Positions 1 through 3,947 of a DNA stretch of 7,415 bases are shown one piece after another. The stretch lies in assembly GCA_036405195.1 (NCBI GenBank), contig DASWYB010000068.1:1-7415 (forward strand), given 5' to 3'. The translations under genes and the position numbers were made by a program. The notes beneath the pieces are model-generated. The model ran no database searches. It saw only the letters and a program-made list of their open reading frames with translations, and was not told where the DNA came from. Positions within the stretch are counted from its first letter, which is position 1. The number at the start of each line of letters is the position of its first letter. This stretch comes from DASWYB01 sp036405195. Lineage in GTDB: Bacteria; Patescibacteriota; UBA1384; 2-12-FULL-50-11; DASWYB01.

Positions 1-107
1 CCTCGATCTACGCGCCGGTGCGCTTCGCCTGCCCGCCCGAGGCGATCGTCATGACGCTCACCCCGGTATCGCTGAACGGACAGACCACCGGAATCGGGTA
101 TCCTTGA
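1..107 (+). CDS. 3' end of an unidentified protein-coding gene (partial)
   Basis: Reading from base 3, the sequence encodes 34 residues beginning SIYAPVRFACPP and ending TGIGYP before a TGA at 105-107. The 5' end lies outside the window. Third codon positions are strongly G/C (for example TCG ATC TAC GCG CCG GTG CGC TTC GCC), the pattern of the GC-rich orphan genes further on, and the other two frames look much less protein-like. I recognise no family from this tail. It has no obvious membrane segment and one cysteine. The stop lies 21 nt before the tRNA, with neither a terminator nor a convincing promoter between, so the tRNA may be cotranscribed with this gene. The coding call rests on codon bias over a short stretch. 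Confidence 0.55.
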   Translation, partial: SIYAPVRFACPPEAIVMTLTPVSLNGQTTGIGYP

Positions 108-128
108 CAGGTTGCCGCGCAGCAGCAA

Positions 129-205
129 CGGGGTATGGCGCAGCTTGGTAGCGCGCGTCGTTCGGGACGACGAGGTCGTGGGTTCGAATCCCGCCAGCCC
201 GACCA
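129..205 (+). tRNA. tRNA-Pro, anticodon CGG
   Basis: A full cloverleaf can be folded. The D arm is GCGC/GCGC with GG in the loop. The anticodon stem is CGTCG/CGACG around TTCGGGA, with anticodon CGG at 163-165, which reads CCG (Pro). The variable loop is five bases (AGGTC). The T arm is GTGGG/CCCGC with a TTCGAAT loop. CCA is encoded at 203-205. C1-G72 and discriminator A73 are bacterial proline identity features. The acceptor stem is imperfect: pairs 1-72 to 4-69 and 6-67 are Watson-Crick, but 5-68 is G-G and 7-66 is A-C. Length is 77 nt. The CCA end is also the first part of the terminator hairpin that follows. Confidence 0.93.
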
Positions 206-246
206 GACAAAAAACATCTGCAATGAACAGATGTTTTTTGTCTGGT
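202..246. terminator. Bidirectional intrinsic terminator overlapping the tRNA 3' end
   Basis: A perfect 19-bp inverted repeat (arms 202-220 and 228-246) encloses the 7-nt loop CAATGAA. The core stem ACATCTG/CAGATGT is flanked by an A6 run on the left and a T6 run on the right, so it has the GC-stem-plus-U-tract form on either strand. It can end the tRNA transcript on the plus strand and the transcript of the convergent gene at 384-914 on the minus strand. The left arm begins with the tRNA's ACCA, which would be paired in the unprocessed precursor. Confidence 0.85.
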
Positions 247-383
247 GAATCTAGTCTAAGTGAAGCAAATTTCTTCTCTTACCTCCACAATACACTTTAT
301 GAAAGTGAACTCTGGGGTAGGGAGTAGGCACACAAGCGCCTTAACGAATCTCCCCATCCGGACAGTATGATGTCAGCAGCGAG

Positions 384-914
384 TCACCGCATAACCATTC
401 TCCGCACCGCCTGAGGCCACACGATGAACGCGCCGGGTAGATACCATTGGCACCAGCTGATGCGGGTGAGGCTTAGCACCAGCAGAAGTACCAGCGGTAC
501 GGCCACAAACCACGACGAAGTGGCGAGAGACAGCCCGAACGTCCACAGCGCAAAGCCGCCATGGAATGGGAACCTTGCCAGCCCCGGCCCGACTAGCGCC
601 ACACTGAGTATCTGGAAGAGGCCGTAGAGACAGAGACCAACCCCGACCCAGCGGTAGTAGTCCGGCAAAGCCGGCGATGCGGTCAGCGCGGACGTATCCG
701 CGCTATACCACAGCAGGGCCACCACGACAGCCATCTTCAGCACGCTCCGCAGGAGGGCGAACTTCTGCTGCCGGACTTCCGGACAGACGGTGCGCCACTT
801 CGGATCGAAGTAGCAAATCCGACACCTTTCCGACTGACGGTACCATCCGTAGTAGCCTGCGAAGCAGGCGAAGGCGAGCGCGCACAGCATTCGAACCGCA
901 AGCTCAATGGGCAC
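384..914 (-). CDS. Orphan integral membrane protein, about five TM segments
   Basis: 176 residues, family not recognised. Hydrophobic stretches lie near residues 5-23, 57-71, 89-108, 119-134 and 135-150, so this is a polytopic membrane protein. The loop between the first two carries three cysteines, C31-x2-C34-x9-C44, which could be a metal site or a disulfide but lacks a visible fourth ligand. The C-terminus is basic (VRRMVMR). The start is GTG (complement of 912-914) because GGAGG (complement of 921-925) lies six bases upstream and no ATG is well placed. It has its own promoter at 1020-1048, a leader of about 100 nt and an RBS hairpin. It is divergent from the zinc-site gene at 1172 and convergent on the tRNA. 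Base composition is GC-rich, unlike the conserved genes later in the window. Coding is well supported; function is unknown. Confidence 0.8.
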   Translation of the reverse strand: MPIELAVRMLCALAFACFAGYYGWYRQSERCRICYFDPKWRTVCPEVRQQKFALLRSVLKMAVVVALLWYSADTSALTASPALPDYYRWVGVGLCLYGLFQILSVALVGPGLARFPFHGGFALWTFGLSLATSSWFVAVPLVLLLVLSLTRISWCQWYLPGAFIVWPQAVRRMVMR

Positions 915-916
915 GT

Positions 917-931
917 GAATCCTCCGGATTC
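917..931 (-). promoter_or_regulatory. RBS-containing hairpin before the 384-914 gene
   Basis: On the minus strand GAATCC-GGA-GGATTC forms a perfect 6-bp stem with a 3-nt loop, ending two bases before the GTG start. The Shine-Dalgarno GGAGG spans the loop and the first two bases of the 3' arm, so folding would limit ribosome access. The inverted repeat is visible; the regulatory role is inferred, and a GGA triloop may be strained. Confidence 0.45.
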
Positions 932-1019
932 AGACAGTAAAGAGCACGAGCGCTCCCAGTTCTGCGAACACAAGCCAAGGCTTATGTGCATAGACCGAAT
1001 GCAACGTTTCGTGAGTCAT

Positions 1020-1048
1020 ACAATACTAAAAATGTATACTTTTGTCAA
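1020..1048 (-). promoter_or_regulatory. Sigma-70-type promoter for the 384-914 gene
   Basis: On the minus strand TTGACA (complement of 1043-1048) is followed after exactly 17 bp by TATTGT (complement of 1020-1025). The -35 box matches consensus in full. Transcription would start near 1013 and give a leader of about 100 nt. Confidence 0.75.
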
Positions 1049-1101
1049 TGCTGTTATTTTAAACTACTGTCTACCCAAAAAGATACATAAAACTTTGTGA
1101 C

Positions 1102-1130
1102 TTGATATACCGATAAATACTATATATACT
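1102..1130 (+). promoter_or_regulatory. Sigma-70-type promoter for the 1172-1942 gene
   Basis: TTGATA at 1102-1107, a 17-bp spacer and TATACT at 1125-1130 (five of six bases in each box). Expected start near 1137, giving a leader of about 35 nt. It lies in a very AT-rich spacer, about 54 bp from the -35 box of the divergent promoter, so one regulator could control both directions. Confidence 0.8.
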
Positions 1131-1171
1131 AAACAACAAACCACTTGAGTGTGATTTAAGGGAGGAAATAA

Positions 1172-1942
1172 GTGGAAGCAATTTCCGAGGGAGTCGCTAC
1201 TGAAGGCAGACTCCTCGCAACAAAGAGTCGAGGCAAAGCCCTCGAACGCGTCTGCGGCATCTGTGAGATACGAAACGTCGTCCGGGAGGCATACTGTCCT
1301 ATCTGTACCGCCAAGATCCGAGAGGTAAAGACTCATCTGGCGCAGATGAAACGACCCTATACCGAAGGGAATATTGCGCAATCAATTCGCCGACACTGGC
1401 GAGTAGCCGACGCACCCCAGATGGTATCAATCCGGATCTATGCCCGGGTTTGGAATACCGCTATCGAAACGATCATCCAGCTCTGTGCCCAAGAGGGGTT
1501 GGCCACAAGAGGGACCCGGGAGAAGAAAAAGGAACCACACTATCTGCCTGTGGCAACGGTGATTTTTCTCGACATGCTGCTCGAAGCTGGCATCGCCGTA
1601 CAGACGAAGGTTCGTCCTCGCTGCACGTTGTGCCACCATCCGGCAGCGGGCAACCTTCCGCTCTGCATTCGGCACCTGGCCGTCTGGGAGTGGATGTGCG
1701 AGAAGATCGGAAAACCGACGTACATGCTTCCGCTCATTAAGCTGGGACAAGGAGAAGCGATCAGTCTTGGGAGCTTGGCGCTTCTCACCGGAGGAGCGCC
1801 CCACGAGGTCCTCGAGGACGCCAAAGAGGGCTACCTTGAGATCGACGATCCGAAAGCCCCGATTCCCGCAAGGAGTGCTTGGTTGCTCTTGCGACGGTTT
1901 ATTGCCGGAGCAGAAGAGAAGTACAACACGCGAACAAAGTAA
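1172..1942 (+). CDS. Orphan protein with two Cys-rich putative zinc sites
   Basis: 256 residues, soluble, family not recognised. It carries two cysteine clusters of identical spacing: C28-x2-C31-x10-C42-x2-C45 near the N-terminus and C151-x2-C154-x10-C165-x2-H168 in the middle. Both look like structural zinc knuckles or small treble-clef/zinc-ribbon sites. Between them lie basic segments (RRHWR at 73-77, KKK at 118-120) and residues suggestive of helices; the C-terminal third is mostly acidic, then ends basic. The start is GTG, with AAGGGAGG at 1158-1165 six bases upstream and a strong promoter ahead. A terminator follows 23 nt after the TAA, so it is monocistronic. Zinc knuckles plus basic patches fit nucleic-acid binding, and the divergent arrangement would suit a local regulator, but both are inference. 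GC-rich like the divergent membrane gene. Confidence 0.85.
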   Translation: MEAISEGVATEGRLLATKSRGKALERVCGICEIRNVVREAYCPICTAKIREVKTHLAQMKRPYTEGNIAQSIRRHWRVADAPQMVSIRIYARVWNTAIETIIQLCAQEGLATRGTREKKKEPHYLPVATVIFLDMLLEAGIAVQTKVRPRCTLCHHPAAGNLPLCIRHLAVWEWMCEKIGKPTYMLPLIKLGQGEAISLGSLALLTGGAPHEVLEDAKEGYLEIDDPKAPIPARSAWLLLRRFIAGAEEKYNTRTK

Positions 1943-1965
1943 CCTGCCCAGCGGGGCATGGCCGA

Positions 1966-1990
1966 AAGCCTGGCGCAAGCCAGGCTTTTT
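1966..1990 (+). terminator. Intrinsic terminator after the 1172-1942 gene
   Basis: AAGCCTGG (1966-1973) pairs perfectly with CCAGGCTT (1980-1987) around the loop CGCAAG, followed by a T run at 1986-1990. It separates this gene from the DsbA-like gene and argues against starting the latter upstream of 2041. Confidence 0.85.
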
Positions 1991-1991
1991 C

Positions 1992-2020
1992 TTGCACCCC
2001 AAAGCCCCAAAGAGTATGCT
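1992..2020 (+). promoter_or_regulatory. Promoter for the DsbA-like gene
   Basis: TTGCAC at 1992-1997, a 17-bp spacer and TATGCT at 2015-2020. The -35 box begins two bases after the preceding T run. Transcription would start near 2027 and leave a leader of about 14 nt that still holds the AAGGGA ribosome site at 2029-2034. Confidence 0.6.
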
Positions 2021-2040
2021 GCGGCGAGAAGGGAAGAACC

Positions 2041-2700
2041 ATGACACGAGAACTACGGCTCGGCACGGCGGCAGTAATTATTACCGCAGCATTAATTGCA
2101 ATTTTTGCGTTTAGCGCAAAATCTAAGCCAAATGTGGCACGTATTGCCCAGTCTATTGATACCACCGGAGCAATTGCGCGCGGACCCGAAAATGCACCGA
2201 TCACGATTATTGAATATACCGACTTTCAATGTCCTTCCTGTAAACAGCTCTATCCCACCCTTGAAACACTTCTTAAAGAATACGATGGTAAGATTCGGTT
2301 TATCCACCGTCACTTTCCTTTAATGGATATTCACTATAACGCCTACGACGCAGCCATGGCGAGCGAAGCAGCCAAAGACCAAGGCCGTTTTTGGGATATG
2401 CACAACCTTCTCTTTGAACGGCAAGGAGAATGGGCCAACGCAAAAAATCCGAATATTGTATTTGAACGCTACGCGTCTGAGCTAGGACTTTCACTCCCGG
2501 AATACCGTACGTTTGTAGAAGAACAAAAAGGCAAAGATGCCATCGATCGAGACGTCGCGGAGGGAGAGACACTGGGAGTCACCTCGACCCCCACACTCTT
2601 TTTGAACGGAAAAGGAATGTCTGGTGTACCCGAATATGCGGATTTAAAACTGCAGATTTTAGAAATCTTGGCTACTTCTAGCCCGACGCCCGCGCCGTAG
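2041..2700 (+). CDS. Membrane-anchored DsbA/BdbD-like thiol-disulfide oxidoreductase
   Basis: 219 residues. A single N-terminal hydrophobic segment (about 9-25) anchors the protein or acts as an uncleaved signal, placing the catalytic domain outside the membrane. The DsbA-type thioredoxin fold runs from about residue 48. The active site is C64-P-S-C67 in the context EYTDFQCPSC, and the cis-proline loop is T183-P184, consistent with the thioredoxin_4/DsbA group. Such enzymes form or exchange disulfides in secreted proteins. A helical insert lies between these motifs, and the tail is Ser/Pro-rich (SSPTPAP). The ATG at 2041 was chosen because it has AAGGGA seven bases upstream and starts just before the anchor; the open frame back to 1879 runs through a terminator. 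No DsbB/VKOR partner is visible here. Third codon positions are AT-tolerant, unlike the flanking orphans. No terminator is evident after the TAG. Confidence 0.93.
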   Translation: MTRELRLGTAAVIITAALIAIFAFSAKSKPNVARIAQSIDTTGAIARGPENAPITIIEYTDFQCPSCKQLYPTLETLLKEYDGKIRFIHRHFPLMDIHYNAYDAAMASEAAKDQGRFWDMHNLLFERQGEWANAKNPNIVFERYASELGLSLPEYRTFVEEQKGKDAIDRDVAEGETLGVTSTPTLFLNGKGMSGVPEYADLKLQILEILATSSPTPAP

Positions 2701-2706
2701 TAAGCC

Positions 2707-2735
2707 TTGACAGAATAGACTTTTTGTGGTATATT
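2707..2735 (+). promoter_or_regulatory. Strong sigma-70-type promoter upstream of the 2882-3253 gene
   Basis: Perfect TTGACA at 2707-2712, a 17-bp spacer and TATATT at 2730-2735. Transcription would start near 2742, giving a leader of about 140 nt before the GTG at 2882. Confidence 0.8.
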
Positions 2736-2741
2736 TCTTGC

Positions 2742-2881
2742 GTCAATGAGAGAAGCTTCGACCGCTCTTCTCACGCACCTCACAACCACCTGGAAGAGGC
2801 ATCACTTTTCGATGCCCTTCCCCCAGGACTCCTTAAGTCGGCAGTTGAGCCGTCAGGAAGGAGCCGTGGAGGGAAGAACCC
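2742..2881 (+). promoter_or_regulatory. Long structured 5' leader of the 2882-3253 gene
   Basis: Three local hairpins can be drawn. TGAGAGAAGC (2747-2756) pairs with GCTCTTCTCA (2764-2773), with one A-C mismatch and one wobble. GGAAG-A-GGCATC (2792-2803) pairs with GATGCC-CTTCC (2811-2821), giving 11 pairs and one bulged A. CGGC (2839-2842) pairs with GCCG (2849-2852). The ribosome site GGAGGG (2868-2873) follows, unpaired in this model. I recognise no riboswitch family. A 49-codon open frame also runs through the leader and gives an alternative reading of it. Confidence 0.4.
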
Positions 2882-2895
2882 GTGAATCAGAATAA
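2746..2895 (+). CDS. Candidate small upstream ORF (49 aa)
   Basis: ATG at 2746-2748 opens 49 codons (MREASTALLTHL... to ...EGRTRESE) ending with TAA at 2893-2895, overlapping the start of the membrane-protein gene (GTG at 2882) by 14 nt in another frame. The predicted transcription start is only about four bases upstream, so translation would be almost leaderless; there is no Shine-Dalgarno. Third positions are mostly G/C, as in the neighbouring orphans. The peptide is basic and Ser/Thr-rich with no domain. An open frame of this length can arise by chance in GC-rich sequence, so this is only a candidate; it could be a translated leader coupled to the downstream gene. Confidence 0.25.
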   Translation: MREASTALLTHLTTTWKRHHFSMPFPQDSLSRQLSRQEGAVEGRTRESE

Positions 2896-3253
2896 AGTCC
2901 CCGTGTTCCCCTGGGAGCTAAACGTGATGATCGCCGCGATCCTCGTGGCTATCGTGTACGGCGTGGCTACCAACGACGCCGTCGGCATGGCCGCGATCCT
3001 TGCGGCGACCTACGTCGGCCTGTCCGTTACGACCAAGCAAGGCAAGACGGCCCTGGCCGGGATGGCGGTTATCTGCTGCGGCACGCTCGCGTTTGCGATC
3101 GTGAACAAGGCGGGTATCCACTGGAGTGGAGTGGCGTGCCTCACGTACTTCGTGGTCACGTTCGCGGCCGCCGGAGCTCTAGCGGTGCAGATCAACAACC
3201 GTGAAATCGCCGCCGCGTTCGGCAACCGGAACCGGCAGATCCAGACTTTCTGA
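2882..3253 (+). CDS. Orphan four-helix membrane protein
   Basis: 123 residues, family not recognised. Hydrophobic segments lie near 13-29, 33-49, 56-74 and 82-103, with short polar termini (N-terminal MNQNKVPVFPWE; C-terminal AAFGNRNRQIQTF), so it is nearly all membrane. A C65-C66 pair lies in the third helix. The start is GTG at 2882 with GGAGGG eight bases upstream. The ten bases directly before this start are also found directly before the DsbA-like start. Codon use is strongly G/C-ending (GTC CCC GTG TTC CCC TGG GAG), contrasting with the DsbA-like gene just upstream. It has its own promoter and a structured leader. The stop lies inside an 8-bp inverted repeat. It may be cotranscribed with 3479-3832, since no U-tract terminator lies between. 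Confidence 0.78.
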   Translation: MNQNKVPVFPWELNVMIAAILVAIVYGVATNDAVGMAAILAATYVGLSVTTKQGKTALAGMAVICCGTLAFAIVNKAGIHWSGVACLTYFVVTFAAAGALAVQINNREIAAAFGNRNRQIQTF

Positions 3254-3259
3254 TCTGCC
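3234..3259 (+). other. Inverted repeat across the stop of the 2882-3253 gene
   Basis: GGCAGATC (3234-3241) and GATCTGCC (3252-3259) form a perfect 8-bp stem with a 10-nt loop, followed by only TTTGG. It resembles a weak terminator. The right arm overlaps a competing stem, GCCTT (3257-3261) with AAGGC (3268-3272), so the two folds exclude each other. Confidence 0.5.
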
Positions 3260-3294
3260 TTTGGCGGAAGGCCAGGGTACCCGACAACAGGATC

Positions 3295-3318
3295 GCTGTC
3301 CGGATTCGTCCGGACAGC
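3295..3318 (+). other. Perfect 10-bp hairpin with a UUCG loop
   Basis: GCTGTCCGGA (3295-3304) and TCCGGACAGC (3309-3318) enclose TTCG, a very stable RNA tetraloop type. There is no downstream T run, so it is not a classical terminator. It may stabilise the 3' end of the upstream mRNA or belong to a larger structured RNA. Confidence 0.6.
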
Positions 3319-3367
3319 ACCACCTCAGAGTTTACTTTTCTAAGCCGACTCTGAAGATGGTATTCTC

Positions 3368-3446
3368 GCTACCGTCCTGCTGGCTATCAGCCACGTACTG
3401 GTAATGTTGCTTTAATTTATTACAGCAACGCCGGCAGGACCGTGGC
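3368..3446 (+). ncRNA. Candidate three-way-junction RNA upstream of 3479-3832
   Basis: The closing stem pairs 3368-3380 with 3434-3446: GCTAC-C-GTCCTGC against GCAGGAC-C-GTGGC, twelve pairs (one U-G) with a single C-C mismatch. Inside it are two hairpins, TGGCT-ATC-AGCCA (3381-3393) and GTTGCT/AGCAAC (3406-3411 with 3424-3429). A further 7-bp hairpin, TCAGAGT/ACTCTGA (3325-3331 with 3348-3354), lies just upstream. The pairing is directly visible, and this gap has no convincing coding frame. Whether it is an independent RNA, a riboswitch-like leader or a processing element is unknown, and no known family is recognised. Confidence 0.35.
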
Positions 3447-3478
3447 GGGAATCTTCACCCCCTGCCCGAGACAAGCAC

Positions 3479-3832
3479 ATGAACGAAAAAGAAAAAGAGC
3501 TACGGGTAAGACGACTCAAAACGATGCTCTTGTTCGAGCAGGCCAAGTTCTCACTTTTGGCAGGGCTCGTTTTGACAGGACTTCTCTACGGCCTGGGTGG
3601 ACAGACGATTCCTGAGATACCAGCATTAGTCGGAAAGTTCTGCTACTGCTCTATCCTGGCCTTTGTGCTCATGAACGTGAGAATGCCGCTCAGGCGAAGG
3701 CCGAGTCACCAGGAGTCGCACCAACCTAAAGACCGATTCGGTACGGACGACCTCGATCGAGATCCAGGAGGGCTACTCGGCCACTGGGGAAGTGAGTCCG
3801 ACCTCGACACAGATCAAGACGATGACCTTTAG
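3479..3832 (+). CDS. Orphan small membrane protein with acidic tail
   Basis: 117 residues, family not recognised. A charged N-terminus (MNEKEKELRVRRLK) precedes two hydrophobic segments near 24-40 and 50-67. A basic stretch follows (MPLRRR), then a hydrophilic tail that becomes strongly acidic (about 90-117, ending DTDQDDDL). By the positive-inside rule both ends and the RRR would be cytoplasmic. The start is the ATG at 3479, the first in frame. It lacks a clear Shine-Dalgarno (only CGAG nearby), which is odd beside the strong sites of the other orphans, so initiation may depend on the structured RNA ahead or on coupling. A UUCG terminator begins 22 nt after the TAG. GC content is lower than in 2882-3253. 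Confidence 0.65.
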   Translation: MNEKEKELRVRRLKTMLLFEQAKFSLLAGLVLTGLLYGLGGQTIPEIPALVGKFCYCSILAFVLMNVRMPLRRRPSHQESHQPKDRFGTDDLDRDPGGLLGHWGSESDLDTDQDDDL

Positions 3833-3853
3833 GTCTGCCGCCCCTCAACACTC

Positions 3854-3890
3854 AACCACCCAAACCAGCTTCGGCTGGGGCGGGTGGTTT
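3854..3890 (+). terminator. Intrinsic terminator with UUCG loop
   Basis: Outer stem AACCACCC (3854-3861) pairs with GGGTGGTT (3882-3889). Inner stem CCAGC (3865-3869) pairs with GCTGG (3874-3878) around TTCG. The internal loop is AAA opposite GGC. T-rich sequence follows (TTTTGCATTTTAT). It ends the orphan block and insulates the M32 gene. Confidence 0.88.
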
Positions 3891-3912
3891 TGCATTTTAT
3901 AGAAAGTCTCTA

Positions 3913-3941
3913 ATGACATGTTATTAAATTAGGCGTATCCT
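3913..3941 (+). promoter_or_regulatory. Probable promoter for the M32 carboxypeptidase gene
   Basis: ATGACA (3913-3918), a 17-bp spacer and TATCCT (3936-3941). Transcription would begin about seven bases further on, at or next to the ATG at 3948, implying a leaderless mRNA. No Shine-Dalgarno is present, in agreement with that. The -10 box is a moderate match. Confidence 0.5.
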
Positions 3942-3947
3942 CAAGCC

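Noticed and set aside
8..223. Minus-strand open frame (71 aa) with an SGWRDSNPRPRRPE-like segment
   Set aside because: It is antisense to the tRNA; this peptide pattern is a common artefact of translating the T arm and anticodon arm in reverse.
112..327. Plus-strand open frame (71 aa) over the tRNA and terminator
   Set aside because: It runs through the tRNA and the 19-bp hairpin and has no ribosome site.
424..991. Overlapping frames at 424-627, 677-940, 703-885 and 737-991
   Set aside because: Shadows of the membrane-protein gene at 384-914, which has a coherent hydrophobic pattern, a promoter and a strong ribosome site. The others are low-complexity Arg/Ser/Pro-rich products of GC-rich DNA.
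1879..2040. A 54-residue N-terminal extension of the DsbA-like protein
   Set aside because: The extension overlaps the end of the upstream gene and the terminator at 1966-1990, whereas the ATG at 2041 has a ribosome site and begins a normal membrane anchor.
2866..2895. GTG-started 9-codon leader peptide
   Set aside because: The GGAG is only two bases from this GTG, too close; it is the same frame as the 2746 candidate ORF and adds nothing.
3201..3404. Plus-strand open frame (67 aa)
   Set aside because: It starts inside the 2882-3253 gene in another frame, crosses the UUCG hairpin, lacks a ribosome site and has no protein-like pattern.
129..3900. Integrated element using the tRNA 3' end as attachment site
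   Set aside because: I found no direct repeat of the tRNA 3' end further along, and no integrase, transposase or phage gene in the window.
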